DNA from: Methylorubrum populi
GTDB lineage: Bacteria > Pseudomonadota > Alphaproteobacteria > Rhizobiales > Beijerinckiaceae
Direction of reading: 5' to 3'
DNA length: 64,000 bases
Assembly (NCBI RefSeq): GCF_002355515.1
Contig: NZ_AP014809.1
Location: 5,294,501-5,358,500 of the forward strand
The first letter of the stretch is position 1. The number at the start of each line of letters is the position of its first letter. Position numbers and translations under genes: made by a program. Below are positions 25,229 to 31,755 of this stretch, in pieces. The notes under the pieces are model-generated. The model was not told the origin of the DNA. It did no database searches and saw only the letters and a program-made list of their open reading frames with translations.

Positions 25229-26020
25229 CTACGGATTGAGCAGCCTCAGGGCAGCCTCGTGCAGCCGGCGGTCGCCCGCCGCCACGATCCGGCCGCCGCC
25301 GGTGGCCGAACCGCCGTCCCAGCCCGTCACGACCCCGCCCGCGCCCTCGACGATGGGGATCAGCGCGACGATGTCGTAGGGCTTGAGGCCCGCCTCGACC
25401 ACGAGGTCGATCTGGCCCGCCGCCAGCATGCAGTAGGCGTAGCAGTCGGCGCCGTAGCGCGACATCTTCACCTGCGCCTCGATCGCGCGGAAGCGCTCCG
25501 CCTCTTCGCCGTCGGCGAACAGGCGCGGATCGGTGGTGGCGAGGATGGCGTCGCCGAGCGCCTCAATGCGGCGGCTGTGCAGGCGGCGTTCGCCCCTCGG
25601 GCTGCGCACGCTCGCGGTCTTGCCGTCGCCGAGGAAGCGCTCGCCGAGATAGGGCTGGTGCATCAGTCCGCGCACCGCCGCGCCGTGATGAGTGAGCCCG
25701 ATCAGCGTGCCCCAGGTCGGCAGACCGCTGATGAAGGCGCGGGTGCCGTCGATCGGATCGAGCACCCAGACGCATTCCGCGTCCGCCCGTTCGGAGCCGA
25801 ATTCCTCACCGAGGATGCCGTGGCTGGGAAGCCGGTCCTTGATCATCCGGCGCATCACGGTCTCCGCCGCGCGATCCGCCTCGGTGACCGGGTCGAAGGC
25901 GTGCCCTGTCCCGTGGGATTTGTCGTCCAGGCCGAAATGCGCCCGGAAGAACGGCAGGATCGCCGCCCCGGACTGGGTGGCGAGGTCTTCCATGAACTGG
26001 GCGAGATCGACGACGCTCAT
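25229..26020 (-). CDS. hisN: Inositol-phosphatase family protein, probable histidinol-phosphatase HisN
   Basis: 263 aa. It contains the metal-binding motifs of the inositol monophosphatase superfamily: GEEFG (Glu near 72), WVLDPIDGTRAFISG (Asp near 86 and 89) and, near the C-terminus, EAGLKPYDIVALIPIVEGAG, the HisN-type version of WDxAA. HisN dephosphorylates L-histidinol phosphate, the penultimate step of histidine synthesis, in the cytoplasm. The rest of the his pathway is not in this window. An inositol monophosphatase cannot be fully excluded. Confidence 0.88.
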   Translation of the reverse strand: MSVVDLAQFMEDLATQSGAAILPFFRAHFGLDDKSHGTGHAFDPVTEADRAAETVMRRMIKDRLPSHGILGEEFGSERADAECVWVLDPIDGTRAFISGLPTWGTLIGLTHHGAAVRGLMHQPYLGERFLGDGKTASVRSPRGERRLHSRRIEALGDAILATTDPRLFADGEEAERFRAIEAQVKMSRYGADCYAYCMLAAGQIDLVVEAGLKPYDIVALIPIVEGAGGVVTGWDGGSATGGGRIVAAGDRRLHEAALRLLNP

Positions 26021-26331
26021 CGAGGGACAGCCTCCCGTTGACTGCCCGAGACGAAGCCGTCGGCGGACGGCTCCGTCAAGCCGCCGCCGCGATTTCCGTT
26101 CGCGTCCCCGCGCCGCCAGGGCGGGCGCCCCCTCCTCGCTTGCGGCGAGGCCGAGGCGGATAGTCTTGAGCCGAGAGGTTTTGCAGGCACCGGGCGGCCG
26201 GCTGAATGGCCCCGGTGTCGTGAATTGATGTTGTCACTCTTGTAGAATCGTGAGACCATAAGGTTGATTATTGAATCGCCAAAATCTGGCGAACATTTCT
26301 ATTGTTTGTGTCCATGGTCCGGGAGGATTCC
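26021..26331. other. Intergenic region, no gene seen
   Basis: 311 bases between divergent hisN and the amidase gene. The half next to the amidase (26220-26320) is AT-rich (TTGATGTTGTCACTCTTG and following) and probably holds its promoter. Confidence 0.5.
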
Positions 26332-27171
26332 ATGTACAAGATTCGCTCGCATAAGCTCGTCATCGGACAGACGGGGATCGACTTCGTTGCTTCGCCGAAT
26401 ACAGGCGGCGCGCTTGATCCGAAATTCCTCGTCATTCACTTCACAGCCAGTGGGCCGAGTTCCGATATCGCAAAGTACTTCTCGAACCGACAGGCGAAGG
26501 TGTCGGCGCACGTGGTCGTGCGCCGCGACGGATCGGTGATCCAATGCGTTCCCTTCAACGTGGTCGCGTGGCACGCGGGCCTGAGCAGTTGGACGGCCAA
26601 GGACGGCGAGCGCTACACCGGCCTCAATCGCAGCGCGATCGGCATCGAGATCGAGAATTGGGGGCCGCTCAGGAAGTCCGGATCGGGCTGGGTCTCGTGG
26701 ACGGGCAGCGCGGTCGATGCCAGCAAGGTCGTGGAGGCCCGGCACAAGAACGGCGGTCCCGTCTGCGGCTGGGAGACGTATACCGACGCGCAGATCCACG
26801 CCACGATCGACGTCGCGCAGGCCGTCTGCTCCCACTACGGCCTCACGGAGATCATCGGCCACGACGACATCTCGCCCGGCCGCAAGACCGATCCCGGGCC
26901 GGCCTGGGACATGGCGATGTTCAGGGCGAAGGTGTTCGGGCGGGAGGAGGACGGGCCCGAGATCTTCGTCGTGCGCTCGCCGACAGGTCTCAATATCCGG
27001 GCCGAGCCGCGGGCCTCGGCGCAGACGCTTCGGCCGGTTCCGTTGCCGGACGGCACTCGGGTGATCGTTCATGAGCACGAGGGAAACTGGCGCTTCGTCT
27101 CGGTGCTGAACGAGGCCGGACAGCCCGATTTCTCGGGCTGGGTGCACGGAAGTTACCTGACGGAGGGCTGA
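26332..27171 (+). CDS. N-acetylmuramoyl-L-alanine amidase with C-terminal SH3 domain
   Basis: 279 aa from the ATG at 26332, which has GGGAGG 5 bases upstream; upstream in-frame starts are less well placed. Residues 30-200 are an amidase-2 domain with zinc ligands in FLVIHFTASG and IIGHDDISPGRKTDPGPAWD and the block VPFNVVAWHAG. Residues 215-279 form an SH3-like domain (SPTGLNIRAEPRASAQTLRP, GWVHGSYLTEG). The enzyme would cut the bond between N-acetylmuramate and the stem peptide. There is no signal peptide, so it may be a lysin-like or recycling enzyme. Base composition at the 5' end is lower than in the neighbours. Confidence 0.9.
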   Translation: MYKIRSHKLVIGQTGIDFVASPNTGGALDPKFLVIHFTASGPSSDIAKYFSNRQAKVSAHVVVRRDGSVIQCVPFNVVAWHAGLSSWTAKDGERYTGLNRSAIGIEIENWGPLRKSGSGWVSWTGSAVDASKVVEARHKNGGPVCGWETYTDAQIHATIDVAQAVCSHYGLTEIIGHDDISPGRKTDPGPAWDMAMFRAKVFGREEDGPEIFVVRSPTGLNIRAEPRASAQTLRPVPLPDGTRVIVHEHEGNWRFVSVLNEAGQPDFSGWVHGSYLTEG

Positions 27172-27199
27172 TGGAGCCGCCGTTCCGCCGGGACGCCGG

Positions 27200-29245
27200 C
27201 TAGGCCGGTTCCGGCAGGGCCTGCCGCGGAGGCGTTGCCGCTTGCTGGCGCTCCGGCTCCTGCGGCGTGCCGTGGCGGGCGATGGCGAGGATCGTCTCGA
27301 TCAGGTCACGCAGGGACGTGACGTGATCGTCCGCCCCGAGCTTGGCCCGTAGCGCGTCATCGGAGAGCATGGGCTCGTCGAGGCGCCACAGTCCGGCGAC
27401 GATCGGCACGGTGTCGATCTTCTGGCGCAGCCGCGTGACGAGGCGGCGCAGATGGGTCGGCTCGCCCGACAGCGCCAGCGAGATCACGCAGACGGCCTGG
27501 GCCGGGCCCGGCTCCCACGCGCCGATCCGCACCCGCGCGACCTCGGCGAAGGGCACCTGCCGCGTGCCGAACCCGCGCTTGCGCAGGAGCTGGTCGGCGA
27601 TGGCCGTGGCGGCCCCGTCGAGGAAGCCGCGGCCGGAGACGAGGAGCACCGCCCCGTCCTGCCGCCAGGCCTCGGGCAGGTCGTCCGGATCCGGTTCTGG
27701 GATCGGATCGCTCTTGCAGGCGCTCTCGCCGTCGCCCGCTCCGTCCGAGATCAGGCGGGCGGATTTCGAGGCCGGCTCGGGCACCTTGTCGTCGCGATCC
27801 TCCAGATCCTCCACGAGCGCCGTGATCGAGGCGCGGATCTCGTCCTTCTGGTCGGGGGTGAGCACGCCACGGGCGGCGTCGCGGGCGGCGAGTTCGAGAC
27901 CCTTGAGCACCACGTCGTCGTAATAGGCCGAGAGCGAGCACTCCCGCAGGATCAGCTCGGCATGCTCCTGCGCCTCCTCCGGATCGTCGGCGAGCATGCG
28001 CTGGTAGAAGTTCTCGATCGGGGTCAGTGCCGGCCGGTTGCTGAACAGCACGTCCAGAAATTCGAGCCGGTCGACGTGGCGCCCGAGCACGACGAGGCAG
28101 ACGGTCAGCGGCGTCGAGAGAAGCAGCCCCACCGGTCCCCACAGCCAGGTCCAGAACAGGGCCGAGACCAGCACCGAGAAGGGCGAGAGGCCTGTGGAGT
28201 GGCCGTAGACCAGCGGCTCGATGATCTGCCCGACGATCGGCTCGACGAGGGCAAAGAGAAGGAAGGTCGCCAGTGCCATGCTCCAGCCCGGCTCGACGGC
28301 GGCTGCGAGTGCGATCGGCAGCACGGCCGAGAGCACGGCGCCGATATAGGGCACGAAGCGCATGACCAGCGCGAAGATGCCCCACAGCACCGGGCTCGGC
28401 ACGCCGATGATCCAGAGCCCGACGCCGATGACGATGCCGAAGGCGGTGTTGAGGGCGAGTTGCCCCAGGAAGTAGCGCGAGAGCCGCCGCGCGGCGTCGT
28501 CCATGGCGACCGTCGTGCGGTGGAGGTCGCTCGAGCCGGCGAGGCGGATCAGGCGGTCGCGCAAGTCCTCCCGCTGCATCAGGATGAACAGGAGCACGAC
28601 GATGACGATGCCGGCGGTGGCCAGCGGCTGCGCCACCGGCGAGAGCACGGTGGTGGCGAGTTCGAGCGGGCTCGGGCGGCGCTCCTCCACCTGCACCACC
28701 AGGGGCTTGGCCGGTTCCGGCTCGGCCCTGCGGGCGCTGTCGCGGGCGGCCTGCTCGCGAAGCGATCGCTCCTTGGCCCGCTCGGCGCTCTCCTTGTTCT
28801 CCTCCCCGCCCTGGTGGATCGCGCGGTTGATGTTGGCGATGTAGTCCATGGTCTGGCCGAGCGAGCCGTTCCGCAGTCCCTCGATCTTGCGCTCGACCGT
28901 GCGCTGGTAGCGCGGCACGTCCTGGGCGAGCTCGGCGACCTGCACGCCGATGACGGTGGTGAGCGCGGCGATGACGCCCGCGGCGAACAGCACCGAGACG
29001 AGGACCGCCACCGCCCGCCCCAGCCGCAGCCGGCGCAGGAAGTTCACCAGCGGGCCGAGCACGAAGGACAGCAGCACCGCGATGGCGATGGGGATCAGCA
29101 CCTCGCGCGCAAGGAACAGGCCGGCGACGATGATCGCGAACACGACGAGGGATGAGGCGAGCGGACCTTTGGGCGTCTCGGCGGCGGCGACCCGCGTGGG
29201 GCGTGGCGGCACGATGAAGCCCTCACCGGGGGATATGCGCTTCAT
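27200..29245 (-). CDS. Long AI-2E family transporter with C-terminal soluble domain
   Basis: 681 aa from the ATG at 29245, about twice the length of the other AI-2E protein in this window. Residues 25-100 and 240-430 carry the membrane helices (SSLVVFAIIVAGLFLAREVL, LSRYFLGQLALNTAFGIVIG, LFWTWLWGPVGLLLSTPLTV). A charged coiled-coil insert lies at 150-215. The C-terminal 230 residues are soluble; after an acidic linker (EPDPDDLPEAWRQ) comes a Rossmann-like stretch AVLLVSGRGFLDGAATAIAD, reminiscent of B12-binding or response-type folds. The transport substrate is unknown; the tail suggests regulation by a ligand. Confidence 0.85.
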   Translation of the reverse strand: MKRISPGEGFIVPPRPTRVAAAETPKGPLASSLVVFAIIVAGLFLAREVLIPIAIAVLLSFVLGPLVNFLRRLRLGRAVAVLVSVLFAAGVIAALTTVIGVQVAELAQDVPRYQRTVERKIEGLRNGSLGQTMDYIANINRAIHQGGEENKESAERAKERSLREQAARDSARRAEPEPAKPLVVQVEERRPSPLELATTVLSPVAQPLATAGIVIVVLLFILMQREDLRDRLIRLAGSSDLHRTTVAMDDAARRLSRYFLGQLALNTAFGIVIGVGLWIIGVPSPVLWGIFALVMRFVPYIGAVLSAVLPIALAAAVEPGWSMALATFLLFALVEPIVGQIIEPLVYGHSTGLSPFSVLVSALFWTWLWGPVGLLLSTPLTVCLVVLGRHVDRLEFLDVLFSNRPALTPIENFYQRMLADDPEEAQEHAELILRECSLSAYYDDVVLKGLELAARDAARGVLTPDQKDEIRASITALVEDLEDRDDKVPEPASKSARLISDGAGDGESACKSDPIPEPDPDDLPEAWRQDGAVLLVSGRGFLDGAATAIADQLLRKRGFGTRQVPFAEVARVRIGAWEPGPAQAVCVISLALSGEPTHLRRLVTRLRQKIDTVPIVAGLWRLDEPMLSDDALRAKLGADDHVTSLRDLIETILAIARHGTPQEPERQQAATPPRQALPEPA

Positions 29246-29434
29246 GTCAGGCCGAACTTCCCTCTCACGCCACGCTTCATCGCAAGGCCCGACGGACCGC
29301 GTCGCGGCCCTTTCGTCCTGCTCGAGAGCCGCGCGGGTCCGACGCAGCCGCCGGTGCCCGGGGGCACTAGAACTCAAGAAACCGTGAGCAGGCCGGATTC
29401 GATCCCTGAAACGTCGCCGTAACAGGGCGACCCG

Positions 29435-30226
29435 TCAGGCCCCTGGACACATCTCGACGAAGGAGTTGGTGAAGGGCCGGAGGCTAAAACCAGCGCGCTC
29501 CAGCTCCGCGCGCACGGCTTGTGCCATCGCGATAGCCTCCGGATTGTCGCCGTGGACGCAGACGGTGTCGATCTCGACGGGAATGCATCGTCCTCCGCGT
29601 GTGAAGACGGCACCCTCCTCGACCATGCGCACGACGCGCGCGGCGGCTTCCTGCGCCTCGTGGATCACTGCGCCCGGCGAGCCGCGGGGGCTGAGCGTGC
29701 CGTCCTCGGCATAGGCGCGGTCGGCGTAGATCTCCCGCACGAGGGTCAGCCCGGCGCGCGCGCCGGCCCGCTCGGCGGCGAGCCCCGGCATCACCACCAG
29801 GGCAAGGCCCGGATCGACCCCGGCCACGGCCCGGGCCAGGGCGTCGGCGACCGCCTCGTCCTCGTTCGAGAGGTTGGCGAGGGCGCCGTGCGCCTTGACG
29901 TGGGTGACGCGAGCGCCCGCCAGCGCGGCGCAGGCCTGGAGCGCGCCGATCTGATAGGCGATGTCGCGCTCGATTCGTCTCGGGCTCTCCTGGATCCGGG
30001 TCCGGCCGAAACCGCGCAGATCGTGAAAGCCTGGATGGGCGCCCACGGCCACGCCGCGGGCCCGCGCCGCGGCGACGGTCTCGACCATGATGTCGGGATC
30101 GCCCGCGTGGAAGCCGCAGGCGATGTTGGCCGAGGTGACGATATCGAGGAGCCTTGCGTCGTCGCCCAGGCGCCAGGGGCCGAAGCCCTCGCCGAGATCG
30201 GCGTTGAGATCGATGCGGGCGCTCAC
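29435..30226 (-). CDS. pxpA: 5-oxoprolinase subunit A (PxpA, LamB/YcsF family)
   Basis: 263 aa with a GTG start that overlaps the stop of the XRE gene. The signatures IDLNADLGEGFG, NIACGFHAGDPDIM, VGAHPGFHDLRGFGR, VKAHGALAN and CVHGDNPEA define the LamB/YcsF family. PxpA works with PxpB and PxpC to hydrolyse 5-oxoproline to glutamate with ATP in the cytoplasm. The partner genes are not next to it in this window, so they must be elsewhere or the protein has another role. Confidence 0.9.
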   Translation of the reverse strand: MSARIDLNADLGEGFGPWRLGDDARLLDIVTSANIACGFHAGDPDIMVETVAAARARGVAVGAHPGFHDLRGFGRTRIQESPRRIERDIAYQIGALQACAALAGARVTHVKAHGALANLSNEDEAVADALARAVAGVDPGLALVVMPGLAAERAGARAGLTLVREIYADRAYAEDGTLSPRGSPGAVIHEAQEAAARVVRMVEEGAVFTRGGRCIPVEIDTVCVHGDNPEAIAMAQAVRAELERAGFSLRPFTNSFVEMCPGA

Positions 30227-30540
30227 TCGGCAGCCCGTATGGAACTCGACCTCTTCCCACGAGGTGACGCGGATGGACGCGGATGCGTCGAGGTCTCGGA
30301 ACGCGGGCGCATCATCACGCCGAAGCCTTCCGCCGCGTCGCCGATGAAACGGATGCCCTCGCCTTCGAGCACCGTGCGGATCGCATCCAGGGTTTTGGTG
30401 CGCGGCGCGACCTGATCGCTCTCGATCATGTTCAGGGTGACGGCGGAGATGCTGGCGCGGCTCGCCAGAACCCCTTGCGTCCATTTGAGAAGGCCGCGGC
30501 CGGCGCGGATCTGGGCAGGGGTGATGGCCGATGGGTTCAT
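30223..30540 (-). CDS. XRE-type helix-turn-helix regulator
   Basis: 105 aa from the ATG at 30540, preceded by GGAGATGC-like purines. The domain PAQIRAGRGLLKWTQGVLAS, then ISAVTLNMIESDQ and IRTVLEGEGIRFI, is the small XRE regulator type widespread in alphaproteobacteria. The last 30 residues are Arg/Ser-rich. Its stop overlaps the pxpA start (GTGA), so it probably autoregulates a two-gene operon. It is divergent from the Y-RNA-like array. Confidence 0.85.
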   Translation of the reverse strand: MNPSAITPAQIRAGRGLLKWTQGVLASRASISAVTLNMIESDQVAPRTKTLDAIRTVLEGEGIRFIGDAAEGFGVMMRPRSETSTHPRPSASPRGKRSSSIRAAE

Positions 30541-30723
30541 GGAGGGGAGATGCGTGAAGCTGAAAGAATTTTCAAGTTTCGGGTTGACGCATCCGCGGCA
30601 CAACCGTAAGCACGGGTCCATCGGCTCAGCCGGGCCGGAGAAACGAGCGGTATCCCATTCTCCATCAGAGAACTCCTCCGCTCTTTCACATCATGTTCGG
30701 CTTTCGGCTTGAACACCATCACC

Positions 30724-30793
30724 GGCGCGGGCCGGTCGTGATCGGTTATCACCTGCACCGTGAAGCCCCGATCACAATTTACACGCCCGCGCT
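30724..30793 (+). ncRNA. Y-RNA-like element 0 (minimal form)
   Basis: About 70 nt. The outer stem GCGCGGGC (30725-30732) pairs perfectly with GCCCGCGC (30785-30792); the inner stem GTGATCGG (30738-30745) pairs perfectly with CCGATCAC (30768-30775). The Ro-binding type motifs are GGGCCGG on the 5' side and GGTTATC (30744-30750), with ACACGCCCGCG on the 3' strand. The terminal loop is only about 22 nt and has no tRNA-like arm. It is the first of six similar elements on the strand of rsr. Confidence 0.6.
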
Positions 30794-30919
30794 CCCCATT
30801 GGCCCCGCCTCGACGGAGCAAGGCATGAGATACGACGACCTACATGTCGCCGCTTTCGCCCGTCCAGGGTCGGAGCGGCCATGGTCGATGCGGTCGAATC
30901 CGACCGCTCAGGAGCGATC

Positions 30920-31040
30920 CGGCCGCGCGGGCCGATAGCGGACGGTTATCTCAGGGAATCGAACGCCTGACGCCTTCGGGCGGAGGGCTCCGTTGTCCGC
31001 AAGGACGTTCCCGTCCGCACCCCCATGCCCGCGTGGCCGC
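30920..31040 (+). ncRNA. Y-RNA-like element 1
   Basis: About 120 nt. The outer stem CGGCCGCGCGGGC (30920-30932) pairs with GCCCGCGTGGCCG (31027-31039), 13 bp with one G-U. The motif GGGCCGA follows, then the inner stem GCGGACGG (30938-30945) with CCGTCCGC (31011-31018) and GGTTATC (30944-30950). The loop domain holds a CGCC-TTCG-GGCG hairpin and GTCC-GCAA-GGAC (30995-31006) with a GNRA tetraloop. No clear T-arm. The arrangement GGGCCGA...GGTTATC / CATGCCCG is like GGUCCGA...GUUAU / UUGACC of known Y RNAs. Confidence 0.72.
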
Positions 31041-31082
31041 CGCTCCGGCTCGGCCTTTCAATTCCCCAAATCCCCATCCCGG

Positions 31083-31220
31083 CGGCCCCTGCGGGCCGAA
31101 CGGGGACGGTTACCGGTAGAGCGCCGCGGCCTAGGCCGCGGAGGTCGCGGATTCGATGTCCGCCGAGCATCACGCCCGTAGCTCAGTCATCCGCCCCCGA
31201 CCCCCATGACCGCAGGGCCG
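31083..31220 (+). ncRNA. Y-RNA-like element 2 with circularly permuted tRNA-like domain
   Basis: About 138 nt. Outer stem CGGCCCCTGCGG with CCGCAGGGCCG (31210-31220, one bulge); motif GGGCCGA; inner stem CGGGGACGG with CCGCCCCCG (one A-C mismatch); GGTTACC. The loop domain reads in the order D-strand GAGC (31119-31122), a GC-rich hairpin in the anticodon-arm place, the T-arm GCGGA-TTCGATG-TCCGC (31147-31163), an acceptor-like stem CGAGC / GCCCG closed by ATCAC, TA, and D-strand GCTC (31181-31184). So a tRNA-like shape is opened at the D-loop and joined there to the Y stem. Confidence 0.72.
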
Positions 31221-31253
31221 TTCTCGGCTAAGTTGTAGGAAAACATTCAAAGA

Positions 31254-31380
31254 CGCACGGGCCGAAGAGGGAAGGTTATCATTCCTCATGAGGTGGTCGC
31301 GGGTTCGAAGCCCGCCGGGTCGCAAGGCCCGTAGCTCAGTCGGGTAGAGCGCCCCTTTCCTCATCCCACGACCGCGCGGC
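31254..31380 (+). ncRNA. Y-RNA-like element 3 with tRNA-like domain and capped acceptor stem
   Basis: About 127 nt. Outer stem CGCACGG with CCGCGCG (31372-31378, one A-C mismatch); GGGCCGA; inner stem GAGGGAAGG (31267-31275) with CCTTTCCTC; GGTTATC (31274-31280). The loop domain holds a perfect T-arm GCGGG-TTCGAAG-CCCGC (31299-31315), an acceptor stem CGGGTC-GCAA-GGCCCG (31316-31331) closed by a GNRA tetraloop, TA at the places of U8 and A9, and a whole D-arm GCTC-AGTCGGGTA-GAGC (31334-31350). The 5' and 3' ends of a normal tRNA are thus fused, and the Y stem takes the anticodon side. Confidence 0.75.
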
Positions 31381-31430
31381 CCGCGAGCCGGACACCCGTC
31401 CGGCCTGCGGGCACAAACCAACACAGGAAT

Positions 31431-31580
31431 CGGCCGTGCGGGCCGATGGAGACGGGTGATCGTCGGCCGGAAGGCCGGGTTCGAATCCCACGGGCCGCGA
31501 GGTCCGATGCCCGGGTGGCGGACGGGCGACGCAGGCCGCGCGAGCGGACCGCCTGTCTCTCCTCCATGCCCGCACGGCCG
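31431..31580 (+). ncRNA. Y-RNA-like element 4 with leucine-tRNA-like 5' half
   Basis: About 150 nt, the longest. Outer stem CGGCCGTGCGGGC (31431-31443) pairs perfectly over 13 bp with GCCCGCACGGCCG (31568-31580). Motif GGGCCGA, inner stem GAGACGG with CTGTCTC, then GGTGATC in place of GGTTATC. The loop has a CGGCC-GGAA-GGCCG hairpin, the T-loop GGG-TTCGAAT-CCC (31477-31489), an acceptor-like stem CGGGCC-GCGA-GGTCCG (31491-31506) with a GNRA cap, then GCCCGGGTGGCGGA, which resembles the 5' end of a tRNA-Leu. A 12-bp interrupted hairpin (31379-31411) precedes the element and may separate it from element 3. Confidence 0.72.
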
Positions 31581-31599
31581 CTGACGGAACAAACGAATT

Positions 31600-31702
31600 C
31601 GGCCGCGCGGGCCGGATTGCGAGGGTGATCAGGTCCTTGGGTTCGAATCCCGGGCGCCGCGAGGCGCCGGAATCCCTCGCACGATTCACGACCGCGTGGC
31701 CG
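31600..31702 (+). ncRNA. Y-RNA-like element 5 with T-arm/acceptor minihelix
   Basis: About 103 nt, ending 53 bp before rsr. Outer stem CGGCCGCGCGG (31600-31610) pairs with CCGCGTGGCCG (31692-31702) with one G-U; motif GGGCCGG; inner stem TGCGAGGG with CCCTCGCA is a perfect 8 bp; GGTGATC (31624-31630). The loop is reduced to the T-loop GGG-TTCGAAT-CCC (31639-31651) and a 6-bp helix GGCGCC-GCGA-GGCGCC (31653-31668) with a GNRA cap. This is the smallest unit that still looks like the top half of a tRNA. Confidence 0.72.
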
Positions 31703-31755
31703 CAACGAGCCTCGGGGACAATTCCAGAAGAACCCCGCGGAGAGAGGAGCGAGCA

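Noticed and set aside
30620..30724. Sigma-54 promoter before the Y-RNA-like array
   Set aside because: No match to TGGCAC-N5-TTGCA was found by eye. A weak TTGACG (30584) with TAAGCA 17 bases later is possible but too loose to annotate.
31299..31350. Possible true tRNA gene (T-arm and D-arm sequence)
   Set aside because: The arms occur in permuted order, the acceptor strands are joined by a GCAA tetraloop, there is no anticodon loop and no CCA-ready 3' end. It fits a tRNA-like domain within a Y-RNA-like element.
30724..31702. CRISPR-like repeat array
   Set aside because: The repeated motifs are short and imperfect, the spacing is variable (70-150 nt) and each unit folds on itself with compensated stems. 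No cas genes.
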